Positions 48,983 through 59,865 of a stretch of 64,000 nucleotides of DNA are shown here, piece after piece. The stretch is from positions 62,071,754 to 62,135,753 of the forward strand of contig NC_061508.1 of assembly GCF_022539505.1 (NCBI RefSeq), in the 5' to 3' direction. A program made the position numbers and the translations under genes. The notes under the pieces are model-generated. The model ran no database searches, was not told the origin of the DNA, and saw only the letters and a list, made by a program, of their open reading frames with translations. The stretch comes from Lolium rigidum (Eukaryota > Streptophyta > Magnoliopsida > Poales > Poaceae). The first letter of the stretch is position 1. Every line of letters starts with the position of its first letter.

Positions 48983-49996
48983 CTATGATGGGTTGTAACG
49001 ACCGGCGAAGGTATCAGGTCGAGAACCTAAATAGTTGTCGGGGTCGGAGGGTATCCAAGGGGTACGCTAACCGGCGTGGACCCAAGATCGGAGTTGCAAC
49101 AAAGGGTGGGTGTGCGAGGTCGCGAAGGAATACAATTTGACTAGGACCTTATACCGGACCTCACACCACATAAGTGTGGACGGGAAAGCTGCCCGGTTGG
49201 CACCAAGGTTAAGATCTCTTATGGGTAAAGCAACACACCTCTGCAGAGTCTAATGAATCGTGACCTGTCACTCCTTGTTCCGGGATTTGGAACTGCGAAC
49301 GCTGACGGAAAGGAACTCCATGAAGTTCTAGTGAACCGGTGAAGGCTGACGGACACAGTTCTTCTGAATAAAAGCAACCTTTTGAAGAAATGGTTATGAA
49401 AACCTGCATTGGTATTAGACTTTCTGGTCTAATACCGTAGCTAGTGCATTAAACACCTCTTTCCTATAATGAACTTGTTGAGTACGCTCGTACTCATACC
49501 TCTTATAATCCCCTGGTTAGATTGTCTGAATGACCTTGAGGAGGCCAACGAAGGACCAGACGGAGCAGATGGGATCTGCTACGAAGAACCAGACCTCTCT
49601 GGAGGAGTAGAGGGGCTAGACTACCTGAATGTCTACGGAACCGGGGAGGTTCCAGAAGGAGAACAAGATTGAGCCACGAAAGGAGTAGTAGTAGCCGAGC
49701 AGCACGAACTATATAATATTTAGCTGCTCGAGTCAAATAATGTTTAACTTGTTAAGATTTATATTGTGTAAGTTAAGTAGGGTTCACCTCGAACCTAGGA
49801 GTAAACCTCTATGGACCCAGGAGGAGCTCCGAGATGATGTACATATATGGTTTGTAATATTATGTGAATGAGTTAAAGACCAGCTATGTTTCTGTTGTAC
49901 TACTCTGAGGGATGTAATATTTGCGGATTGGTACTTCGCACATATTATGTCAAGACTGGCATACAACAACATGCAGTGGTATGCAGGGTCACCACA
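48983..49996 (+). mobile_element. Last 1 kb of the gypsy 3' LTR
   Basis: Matches the complement of about 26166-27160 along its length, ending GGGTCACCACA (49996). With the LTR start at 33179 it forms the 3' LTR of the chromovirus-like element, now split by nested insertions. Differences are scattered substitutions and small indels. A 67-codon frame (49469-49672) is open in both copies but is not conserved at protein level. ATGTT follows at 49997-50001. Confidence 0.85.
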
Positions 49997-50001
49997 ATGT
50001 T

Positions 50002-51858
50002 GTAACTCCTCAGCGACGCTGTCAGGACTTATTTGGCGCTAGACACCGCAGGTACCCATCGTGGGCCCCAACCCTCCACCATCGCAACCACCTTTTTTTC
50101 TCTCTATCGTCTCCTCCACCGAAATAACTTAGCCCCTGCCTCCACCACTAGCCAGGACGCATGTCGTCACCACGGCTCACGTGTTGCCTCGCTGCCCTTC
50201 CCTCCTCGACCTTAGACCACTGTTGGCCCATCGCTGCCCGAGACCTCCCTCTTCCTCCCCAACCCTAAGACCTCGCTGGCACTGGACCCTCCCAGCACCC
50301 CAACCCTAAGGCTTTACCGACAACGGATCCCCCAGGACCCCCAATCCTAAGACCTCCCCGCACCTCATCTTCCTTGTCGGGGTGTCGCCCTCTTCTTCTC
50401 ATGCCACCTATGTTATGGGCCTTACTAGAACAAGGATATGAGCGTAGCTGGGGTACGTGTCGGGAGGATAACCGACGTGCTACGCGTCAAATATGATTTG
50501 CCAGTGATGCTTTGCTCCTTCATGTCGCACCACATCAGTCAGCAAGGCCCGAAGTGGAACGGATGGTGACTAGTCGGCCTGGTTGAAGGAATTTCAGACG
50601 CAGTTAACCACAATCAGAAGCAGTTAACCATCAGTATCATTTCAAGCAGCCCATATAAGGTTTTGGATTTCGTCCGGAAAATTCGAATTTCGTCCGAATT
50701 TTGCCCATTTTGGTCAGGACCGGTAACATAATTTCCCAGACGAAATCTACTGGATTTGAGGATTTTTTCTGAATTTTTCTAAAAAGTCAACCATTTTTCA
50801 AAAACTTTCCAGAAATTCAAATTTTGGACCAAATTTGGTCGAATTTCCTTAGCAGATTCAAATTTTGTTTCTCTATTTTCGTCCGAGATTTGACCGAGAA
50901 ATACCGAAATAGGCGAATTTCGTCCATCTCGGTCAGGGCTGGTAAATTTCTGAAAACAAAATCCAAATGGGACAATGTGGTGCATTGAATAAATTGATCA
51001 TACAGCTTAGAGCACCAAATCGCTGTGGGAGGGTATAGGTGGCTAAGTTATACTGTTGGTTAATGTAGATACAACTTTGTCTCGCTGAAACAACCGTGTG
51101 ATCAGCTAGAGTCCAGATCAGCATACCTTATGTATCCAGCCCAAAAACCCCACTTGCAGGAGTGCAGACTAGCGACCGGGCAACAACAATTATCTATGCA
51201 TTATCATTAAGTTAAAGCTGGATCGATGAATGATTAGCTCATAAGACCGAACGAGCGAGCTAGCTCCTCATTCTCACGTTCCGACAAGAAGTCCGGGGGC
51301 GTTGACGAACACCATCGCTCCGTGCTGCAGCCCCCCTCTCTCTCTTCCTGGTTCGTGATCTATCCTTCATTTTAGTTTGGTACTGCTTGCTTGAGGAACC
51401 TGCTAAGTTAGATCCATGCCTCATCTATCATTAAAGGTCTTTGGTAGAGTTTCAGGCAACTATAGAGCGAGCTTTAGTTTCCAGATTTCTGCAGGACCGA
51501 ACTGTTAGTTGAGAAATTGCTGGTGAAAGCTCGATTGGTCAAGTCATCAAGGAGAAAAGCTGTTAAATTCGCCATAATAAGTTACTGACATGCCGCGCTC
51601 CCGCTGGGAGATGTAAATTACTCGAACGTGAGGTCTAGAGATCAGTATCTCTGGGCCGTTACAACTTTTTCACTATTTAGTGTCTATGTGAGTATGTCTG
51701 TTTGCGCCCTCGCGTCTAAAAATAAATCGAGCTGTTCTGGAGACGTGGAGAGTGACATGTCAATTTCCCCTTTTTTTTCTCTCCTTCTCCTTCCCAACAA
51801 TAGGTGTACCTTTGTCTCTCGCGGGATTGTGTATTTGATCAATCACAGATCAAATTAG
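50002..51858. other. Unrecognised DNA upstream of the kinase gene
   Basis: 50040-50400 is C-rich with CCCTAAGACCTC repeats. 50650-50950 is made of degenerate TTTCGTCC / GGTCAGGACCGGTA and AATTTTTC motifs, resembling an old repeat. 51230-51350 is CT-rich, followed by a TCTCTCTTCCTGGTTCG stretch that could be a first untranslated exon of the kinase, but no evidence decides this. Confidence 0.35.
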
Positions 51859-52048
51859 CTTTTTTTAAGATCAAGATGCTGCGATTATATTACGCCGTAG
51901 CGGAATCCAGTACAAGACGGTTCACAATACAATCTGGTGCATTTCTAAGCCACATACACAAATTATTATCGCAGCTTTCCTTCGCCATTCGATGGGCAGC
52001 CTCGTTCGCCATCCGAATGCCGCACCACTCCCATCATGGTTTTTATTT
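51859..52048 (-). mobile_element. 5'-truncated LINE-type tail with a 13-bp TSD
   Basis: A 190-bp insertion is flanked by CAGATCAAATTAG at 51846-51858 and 52049-52061. On the minus strand it ends with TCTTAAAAAAAG, a short poly(A), and its body contains an Arg/Gly-rich frame like the C-terminus of LINE RNase H. The exact 13-bp duplication and A-tail identify target-primed insertion. Confidence 0.75.
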
Positions 52049-52156
52049 CAGATCAAATTAGTTAAAACCATTGACATGCCTGAAGAAACTGATGATGTGG
52101 ATACTTTGCATGTAGAGATAGACTACCATTACTTGAAGGTAGTGTGGTTTTTCCCC

Positions 52157-52164
52157 TATAAATA
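52157..52164 (+). promoter_or_regulatory. Candidate TATA box of the kinase gene
   Basis: CCCTATAAATAG lies 87 bp upstream of the ATG at 52244, with a T-rich leader between. An exon-like open stretch just upstream (52065-52136) ends in a possible donor, but splicing it to the next exon gives a stop, so the TATA-proximal start is favoured. Confidence 0.5.
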
Positions 52165-52243
52165 GTGTAGATATGGTAATTGTCTTATAATTTTTTTCAC
52201 TAATAGTTTTGTGTTCATTTTATTCACCAGAAAAAGCACTAAC

Positions 52244-55187
52244 ATGGACATACCGGTGAGATGGCCTGTGAAGATGTCTTTCCATTTGTTAGAAGAAATA
52301 ACAAACTGTTTCTCGGAAGATCGGACACTTGGTGTGGGTGCGTATGGAAGTGTTTACGTGGTATGTCTTAAGGCTTGTGCACAGAGTTTCTGCGGTTACT
52401 CCTCAAATCTTAATTCAAAAAGTCTTGTGCATTTTGTGCACAGAGTTTCTCCGGTTACTCCTCTAATCTTAATTAAAAAAGGCTTGTGCATTTTGTGACA
52501 GAGTTTCTGCGGTTACTCGAAAAAGAAATTACCATCCATGCTAAAATTCACAGCCCAAGTTGCACTAGTAGAAAAAGGGGCTTCGGTCCGGTTTGTAACG
52601 GGCTTTAGTCCCGGATTCGTAACCGGGACTAAATATGCGAAACTAAAGGCCCCCCATTTAATTCCGGTTGCTTATGAATCGGGACTAAAGGCCCATCCAT
52701 GTGGGTTGCAGACGTTCATCGGGGCGGAGTACCTTTAGTTCCGGTTGGTGTGGGAGCTTCAGTCGCGGTCCCCTGCAGAACCGGGACTAAAGACCCCCAT
52801 TAGTTCCGGGCCAAAATGTTTCGGGACTAATGTGGTGGTATGGAAACCCTCTTTTCTACTAGTGTTATGTTATCTATTGATTTTTTTTATGACTAACCTT
52901 ACATACTTGATCTTACGCTGCTGCATTATTTTCTGACAAACAACAATAAGTAGAAGTATAGGATATGGGCCTCCGCGTAATTAAACATGAATATGTAGCA
53001 TTTTCTGCATCATTAAGCAAGTTACATATATCGCTGCAAACATGATGTTGAACAAGGTCATGTGAAATGTCTAAAAGGGAGAGCATAGAGAAAGGGGAAA
53101 GATTGCGGTGAAGTTGTTCCATGACATTGCAAGATTTGATGACGCAGAATTTGAGAAGGAGTGTCACAACTTGGCACGTCTCCAACACAAAAATATTGTG
53201 CAGCTAGTTGGCTATTGCCAGGAAACTAACCTAGTACCTGTACAGCTCGAAGGGAGGTATGATTTTCCTAAGATATCAAAAAGAGCACTTTGCTTCGAGT
53301 TCATGCATAATGGAAGCCTAAGAAGTTGTCTTTCTGGTATGAAACATGATTTTCTACATGTATTACATAGTAGAAAGTTAAGGAACCATTCTTAACATAC
53401 ATATCATAAAGGTGCACTTTGTTTACATTCATAGATGAATCCAATGGACATAATTGGTACACTCGCTATGCTATAATTAAGGGGATATGCGAGGGTTTGA
53501 AATACCTTCACGAGGAATTGGAATATCCGATGTATCATTTTGATTTGAAACCACAGAATATATTGTTGGATGAGACAATGATACCAAAAATCACAGATTT
53601 AGGCTTGCTAAAGATATCTGGTGGAGAACAAGAGAAAATCAGCACATGTGGTTGTGTAGGAACAATGTAAGTTTTCTTAACGTGAACTGAAGTTCTATAC
53701 TAGGAAATTTAGTTTGAATTAGGCACATTGTATCACTAAGGTTTACGATGTATCGTGCAGTGGCTACTCACCACCGGAATACTTATGTAAGAGGTTAATC
53801 TCAAATAAGTGTGACATATTCAACTTGGGTGGTATAATCATAAATATAATTACTGGACCAGAGGGCTACGCTAGAAGCTCTAAAATAGCTTCCCATGAAT
53901 TCATTGAGCGTGTAAGTTTTTATTTTATTTTATCGTGATCAGTTTTACAGGTTTCCAAAATAATATCCTTATATTTTTCTAAAGTACTACCATATGTGTA
54001 TTCTGAATTTTTAGGTACATGGAAACTGGAGAAATAGGCTAGAAGAAACATCAAATGATGACTTGGAGTCATGTTGCAAACAAGTAAAGAAATGCGTTGA
54101 AATAGCTTTAAGTTGTGTGGAGGGTGATCAACAGAAAAGGCCTACTATTGGGGTTATTGTTCATGAGTTAAATAGGACAGAGACTATTAGTCAATTATTT
54201 GGTGCATTGGGAAATTGTATCGGGTGGCCTATGGGCAAGGTGCGCGCATTAATGCCACAGCAGTATTTACTGTTCCCTATTTTAATTTTTATGTTTCTTG
54301 CCTAATTAAATAAGTTGGATGATCCCACCTGCGAGTTAACATAAAATAAAACCAGGGGAAACTTAGGCTGGTCACCTCTATAGTGAATATTAACTTATAT
54401 GTGGTTTCATGCATTATATTATTTATTATGTTATACATTCATTTTATCTTGGGTTGTGTGATGTTATGATAACATAGCTAGTTGTCACCTCACTGTTTTC
54501 TTCATTTATTATACTCCAATATCATGTCACCAAAACCCTAAACCCTATGAGTAAATATCATGTTACCAAACTTTCATGGGGTGTGATGTTACTATCCATA
54601 TTGCTCCCACTATGAGTAAACTCACGGACGATTTATACTCCTCCATGTTTCGGAGGGGCATAAGTATCGTAAAAGAATTTGGAAAAAAATGGGTATTTAA
54701 GGTAGCACTTGAGCATGGGAACATAACCTACAATTGATTGACGCTCTATCAAGTTCAACCATCTGAGTAACAACTGTTATTAAATTAACTCTAAAAGAAC
54801 TGTTACTGAACTGAAAGACTGGTGCTTTCATTAGGCTGAGATTTTCAGTAAATTATACCTTCTTCTGTTGGGTTGAATTTTGGAAGATTCCTAAGGCTGA
54901 TTATGGCTTTCAGGTTAGGCAGACTGCCCCTGTGACCCAAAACACTGGGAAGATTAGTTTCCTTAGCGCATCTCAGGCGAGACCAGGAGAAATATCATCG
55001 GGCTCATCTGGTAGCCAAACGCCAAGTTCACAAGTAAGAGTACTTTTACCTGTATGTTCAATATGGATTCGCTGTGCAGGTCGATCGATGTGCAAAGACA
55101 TGTGACGCCAGAAGTTTAATTGGCAGAGCTTCTCTTGAGATGCATACTGGTTTCTCTTTAGAGAATTATACATCTAAACATGAATAA
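52244..55187 (+). CDS. Cytosolic receptor-like protein kinase, seven exons (403 aa)
   Basis: Exons: 52244-52360, 53078-53336, 53435-53666, 53761-53911, 54015-54239, 54914-55033, 55080-55187. All junctions are GT...AG and keep phase, and no internal stop occurs. The protein is a Ser/Thr kinase of a family abundant in grasses. G-loop GVGAYGSV is at residues 30-37 and the ATP-binding Lys in IAVKLF is near 51. The catalytic loop is HFDLKPQN (Asp 162, Asn 167), with Phe in place of Arg, so it is a non-RD kinase. The activation segment begins DLG (180-182, usual DFG) and ends SPPE (206-209). The DIFNLGG and KRP motifs of the C-lobe are present. No signal peptide or membrane segment, so cytosolic. 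The last two exons add a Ser/Gln-rich tail. A readthrough alternative ends exon 5 at 54305. Intron 1 has a weak acceptor (53076-53077). Non-RD kinases of this kind often act in immunity, but that is an inference. Confidence 0.75.
52361..52525 (+). repeat. Triplicated segment in kinase intron 1
   Basis: The unit GCTTGTGCA...CAGAGTTTCTGCGGTTACTC followed by CTCAAATCTTAATT is present three times (about 52373, 52432 and 52485), with the third copy shorter. The copies differ slightly. It lies just after the donor at 52361. Confidence 0.75.
52563..52864. mobile_element. Miniature CACTA element in kinase intron 1, 302 bp
   Basis: The ends CACTAGTAGAAAAAGGG and CTCTTTTCTACTAGTG are inverted. Flanks are TTG (52560-52562) and TTA (52865-52867), an imperfect 3-bp duplication. 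The interior repeats GGGACTAAA / TTTAGTCCC units and contains GACTAAAGGCCCATCC as in the element at 12967, so the two are related. It lies wholly in the intron and does not disturb the exons. Confidence 0.88.
54368..54617. mobile_element. Degraded Tourist-like MITE in kinase intron 5
   Basis: It begins TTA GGCTGGTCA and ends GCTCCCACTATGAGT, with interior stretches (ACTTATATGTGG, CACCTCAC, TTCTTCATTTATT, ATGTCACCAAAA) matching the MITE at 2408-2793. The right end is decayed and the TSD is not clear. It is the same family but an older copy. Confidence 0.65.
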
Positions 55188-55932
55188 TGTTTTTTTGTTC
55201 TGACATTAAAATTCAGAACGAAGATGGCTTCGAAACTACCAAATGTAGAAATATCGTGAATATTTATCATACTAACTACAGTCAACGTTTGTCACCTGTT
55301 ATTAACCATTTACTCAGCGCAACGAGGATAGACGAGTCCACACTTTTCTATCTTTGTGAAGTTCTGTTTTGTCTACTTAGATTCTGAATCCACCTACTCA
55401 TCTACTCTGAGACAGTTGGTTCTCCTTAATCGTAGCGCCTTGTTCAGAGGAATGGAGGAGTATGCGTCATTGTACACTCTGAGACCGTTGGTTCTTGCCG
55501 CGAGTGCCAAATTGCATTTTATTGGCGCAAACAAAGTAGTACATGCATTTTTGTTATAGAGAGAAAAGATAATACTAACGTCATAGTTTCTCCTTCTCAT
55601 CATGTTTCTATGTTACTTAACTTCTTGGCAGCTGAGACCCTACGTGTTATGTAGTAGTTGTTTTGTTTTGTTGTAGTCACTTAAAGATCGAACAAAGAAT
55701 AAAGTTGGCATATCCTCTTGTCCGAGGAAACAATTTTGAATTATACTACTCCCTCCGTTTCAGTTTACTCAAAATATTATGATCTGGTAAATTTAACTTG
55801 TGCGCATCTACTCTTTACTAGTTTTCGGCGGCTGTCATACACACCTGCCTTATTTATGTGGTTATATAACATAGACACGTAGTGAATTTATTCTGCGAAA
55901 CATAGTTGTGTAATTTTTAATTATTACATATT
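55188..55932. other. Downstream region of the kinase gene, with a Stowaway-like fragment
   Basis: AT-rich DNA that may hold the 3' UTR. CTCCCTCCGTTTCAGTTTACTC at about 55749 is the start of a Stowaway/Mariner MITE, but no matching right end is seen, so only a fragment remains. Possible AATAAA at about 55699. Confidence 0.45.
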
Positions 55933-57566
55933 CAAAACGTTTCGTCCTACCCGCTCCCGCGAGCGGCAGGGCGGAACCCTAATCTCCGCTTCGTCCCCAC
56001 CCCTCCCTCCGCATCCTCCCTCCCTCGCCGCCGCCGGAGGGCGTCTCCGGGCAAAGCCCCGGGACGCCGGCGCCGGCGGGGCCCCCTCTCCCCCTCGTCT
56101 GGCGGTGGTGGCGCGGGCCGACGCGGTCGGCAGGGGCGGCGTCTCTGCGCTGGGGGCGTCGGCACCCGCCAGGTGCGAGGTCTGCGTGGTTTCGGCAGGA
56201 TGGCGGCGCGGCTGGCTCCTGGCTGGCGCGTCCCGACGCTGGCGCGGCCGTGGCCAGGGGTGGCGGCGGCGGGCCTAGATCTTGGCCGGCGGGCCTAGAT
56301 CTTGGCCGGCGGGCCTAGGTCTGGGCCGGGCGTGGTCTGGCTCGGGCTGGGTTGTCCCGAAGGGTCCCGTCCAGGGGCAGCCGGGTGTTGCCCTGTGCCC
56401 CCGACAGCAGAGGAGGGTGCGGGTCGAGGCCGTCGCTGGGGTTTGGCCGGGCTGGCAATGCTCATGCGTCCTCTGTTTTCGATCTTGGTAGGGACCAAGA
56501 TGCCATTTCTGGTTTGCTCCGGCCGGAGAATGGCGGGGTTTGGTGGTTGGGAGGGGGTGCTCCAATGGTGCGGTGGCGGTCGCCGTCACCGCCTTCACGT
56601 TTCCCTCCGGCCACCCTTGACCACCGGGGGACGGTGTGTCTCGGTTTTGTTCCTGCAGGTCTGGTGTGGCACCACTGGACGCCTTGTCCTACAGGGACTC
56701 TTGCGAGCTCGATGGGGTGTTTGCGAAAGCAATGCAAGGCGTTTGCCATTGCCGGCGATGACGACGTCCTTGGACGCCGTTAGCCTTCTTGGAGGCGTGG
56801 CCATGACACTCATCGTGTCGCCGGTTGCCTGCCCCTGGGTTTTGTCTGCTACCCTAGTTACTAGCGATCCTCCGAGCTCCTCCTCGAAGCCCCTTTCGTT
56901 GACGCCATGCGTCAGGCAGTACCCGGCTTCATATAGACGGTGTGTCTCCCCTTTGTGCGACCATTCCCGAGCCCAGGGTGGCTGTCTGTGGGTGCATCGT
57001 CGCAGGAGGCACCCCGGTGTTCCTCAGCAGCTGGTGGTTTGTCGTGATGGCATGCGCTGAGACTTAGGAGTTCTCTTGGGGTGGGTGCCGAAGCTCCCGC
57101 GAAAGCACTGCACAGCTGGTCTGTGCCGACAAAGATGACGCTCGCGAGCGCCATTTTCCTTCCTGGAGGCGCTGTCATGAAGTTTCCCCCTTCGAGCTCT
57201 GGAGGTTCGCCGGCTTCACTAGCGTAGTTAGCCAGCTCTCGGGGTGTTGGTGGTCCTCTGTTCGACATGCTGCTCAGTGTGCTAGTCCTGCATGGTTTCA
57301 GATCCGCGGAGTGGCGTCTCGGGGAGTCGCCGGTGTTTTGCTGAAGTCTTGGGCGTTCTCGGAGAACCTGTAGTTTAGGCCTGGCCCTGGTCTGCCTGTT
57401 CCTTTGTTGTAGGCTTTAGCTCTTCACCACCTGGGCTTGTATCTCTAGCTGGTGTCCCTAGTTTTTTCTTTTTTTCTTCTTTTTCTTTGTTGCGTGCTAC
57501 CTTGTACTCCTGGCCGGTTGATGGCTTTGTTAATTCAAAGCTGGGCTCGTCGAACCTTCTGTTTAA
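55933..57566 (+). mobile_element. GC-rich retroposon with a 14-bp target-site duplication
   Basis: AATTATTACATATT occurs exactly at 55919-55932 and 57567-57580 and frames a 1634-bp GC-rich block in AT-rich surroundings. The 3' end ...CTTCTGTTTAAA has a very short A-tail. The block begins with CAAAACGTTTCGTCC and a GC-rich leader of the kind seen at LINE 5' ends, and ends with GATGGCTTTGTTAATTCAAAGC, a motif I know from grass non-LTR elements. There is no RT or endonuclease frame, so it is non-autonomous. A 20-bp unit GGGCCTAGATCTTGGCCGGC is repeated three times (56271-56330). Open frames inside (56302-57060) have no recognisable domain. Confidence 0.75.
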
Positions 57567-57580
57567 AATTATTACATATT

Positions 57581-58051
57581 TGATGCTATCGTACCCTCAA
57601 GTTATCGCAAAACGTTTTGCTCGCCCCCTCCCCCCCGAGTCACTCCTCTCTTGGCGAAATCAGGCGGCCACAAAACCCTAGCCGCCCAGCCGCTTCTACT
57701 TCCCTCCTGTACCTTGCCGCCGCAAGGGGCGCCCATCGGGAAGCCGGCGCGTGGGTGCCAATGGTGATGGCAGCAAGGATGTCGTTGCTCTGCTTCTCCG
57801 GTATATAGCACTGGCGCACTGGTTTGTGGCGCATCACACGTACAGTATGTCAGTGCTAGCAAACCCACGGATAGTTGTTTTCCTAATAGTGAGGGCTTCG
57901 GCTCCTAGGCTGACTGGCTCATTTGGTGAGCACGGTGGCTGTCCTGGCGGTAGGAAGCACTTGCCAGTGATGCTAGACGTCCTCCTTGGTTGCGCAGGAG
58001 ATGAGGGGACGTGGACAGTAGTCACATCGCGGAGGTCACCTTGCTGACGTC
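57581..58051. other. GC-rich DNA, possibly a second related retroposon head
   Basis: CAAAACGTTTTGCTCGCCCCC at 57608 resembles the start of the previous element (CAAAACGTTTCGTCC), and the following DNA is again GC-rich with ACCCTAGCC. No end or duplication was found. Confidence 0.3.
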
Positions 58052-58166
58052 TGGATGTACAACCCAGCCACTCGGGTGCAAGTCCTCAAGGACGTAGATT
58101 TATGTTCTTATTATTAAAAATATCATTGTAGGGCCTTCCCTTACCGTAGTCCTTTCAAAAAAAAAA
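58052..58166 (+). mobile_element. 5'-truncated Au-type SINE
   Basis: TGGATGTACAACCCAGCC and ATGTTCTTATTATT match the Au SINE at 2479, ending in CCTTTCAAAAAAAAAA. The A-box part is missing and the B box reads GGGTGCAAGTCC, one base from the usual. A clear TSD was not found. Confidence 0.8.
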
Positions 58167-59425
58167 TGGCGGCTTTGCACCATGTAGATTCTGTTTCACT
58201 AGCTTTGATTCCACGGATGACATGGAGCCAACTCGGGGTGGTAAGGCTGGGGGCCCGCTAGTAATCTTTCGCCGGTGGTGATCAAGATGTCAGTGACATT
58301 TTAGATTCAGCTTCCGTCTTGGAGGCGACGTCGAGGTACGTACATCCCCTTCCCCTCCTTCCCCCGTGCCCTTGTAAAATATCCCAAACCCTCCGATTGG
58401 GCGGCTACAGTGTTCCGGTGTTGTATCCTCCTGAAGGCATCTTCTTGGGTGCGTGGGAAGGTGTTCCTTCTATGTGTGGTTTGTGGTCTAGTATGCCTCT
58501 AGTCCTCGTGTTTTTGGAAGAGTTGTTCTAGCAATTTCAGTCGGATTCCTCCTATGTTTATTTTAGTTGCCTTCCGCGAGTGGTTCTGTTCGCAGGAGAG
58601 TCAGCGCCCTTAGGCCTGAGAGGGTTTACCATCTCCGGCAGCAGGTTCTTAGTTATTATGGTGAGACAGTGACCAATGTGAGGCATACCCACTTGTAGAG
58701 AATAGGCATTTGGCGGCGTTGCAAAAAAAAACCATTGGTGGCATTATTTCTCCATGCCACCAAGTTGGCGCCACTTCTAATTAATAATGGTGGCGCGGGT
58801 AGCGCACGCCATTGGTGCTTGTCTGATAGTGGCGTTATAAAGTCTCAACACCATCATTAAGAATCGGGAGATCTAAAAAAAAACCTGCTGTGTGGCCATG
58901 TGTGCAGCCCAACGCATGTAGGTCGAGCACAACCAAACTGCGTCCCCGTGAGACCACCCCGTCGTGGTGTCGCTTCCACCCTGGTGCTGTATTCCCCACC
59001 ATCGGTGACTGCTTGACTTGGACATGTGAGGATGTCAGCGACATGGCGGGAGCGGGGATGAAGGCGGCGCTTCATCTGTGAGGATGTCAGCGACACTTGA
59101 TCTATGAGGATGTTGGTGTGGCGCCAGTGGCCGCCAAACACACATTCCATAGTGAGGCTCCCGATGAGCAAGACCGCCAAGACGGAGCCATGGGTAAGGG
59201 GGTCCCTTGATGGGATTTTGGCTGTAATTGCTACGCGACTACTCGTACGACGGGATATCGGTGATCTTGGCGCTCACTACATGCACTCTGATCGTCGTCT
59301 TCACTCTATTCTTTCTGCAATATGAACACGTTATGTTTTGATGTATTGGCGGTCCAAGAGATGCATGGGAAGGGTGGTTACCTTATCTTGGAGAAGTGAC
59401 ATAGGTTGCGGTGGTGTTGGCCTCG
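58167..59425. other. Unrecognised DNA
   Basis: The stretch contains a poly-A block at 58721-58731, repeated TGGTGGCG / GCGCCAC motifs at 58730-58830, and duplicated GATGTCAGCGACA near 59033 and 59081. No gene was identified. Confidence 0.3.
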
Positions 59426-59865
59426 CACTACTTAGAAAAGGGCTAATTAGTGGCGCACTAGTTTTGGCTATCACTGGCGCACCGGGATGCGCCACTGCTA
59501 TCACGTCACTGCCAGCGTAAGGCCTCCTCTTGTACGCTGACACGATGGCTTGCAGGCGGATACCAGGCTCTGACCCCTTGGACACACTCCCCTTGCTTGC
59601 GGTCAAAGCAGATGGCAGAAGAAGAGGAGGAGGAGCGGCCACATGAGCTGGAGGGAGCAGCGACTCGATGGGGCCACGGTGGAAGCAGGCGTGGTTGGTG
59701 TTGTCGAGGATAAGTGCGGTGCTGCCATGCTAGATCTCAATGGGAGGGGAACGACGTGTAGAGAGGGTGAGGGAGAGAGAGAAAGGAGCGGGTGGTGCGC
59801 GTGTGGGCCAGGGGTCATCGAGGGGAAGGTGACTATATGGGTGTGTGGGCGGTTGGTGGTAGTGG
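59426..59865 (+). mobile_element. Possible CACTA-like element end
   Basis: CACTACTTAGAAAAGGGC at 59426, followed by TGGCGCAC / GTGCGCCA-type inverted motifs (AGTGGCGCACTAG, CACTGGCGCACC), has the form of a CACTA terminus. A matching right end is not clear (TAGTG at about 59862-59866 is the best candidate) and no 3-bp duplication was confirmed. It abuts the LINE fragment on the right. Confidence 0.4.

Noticed and set aside
56302..57060. 252-codon frame in the GC-rich retroposon
   Set aside because: Several overlapping long frames exist on both strands. None has a domain, and GC content alone explains them.
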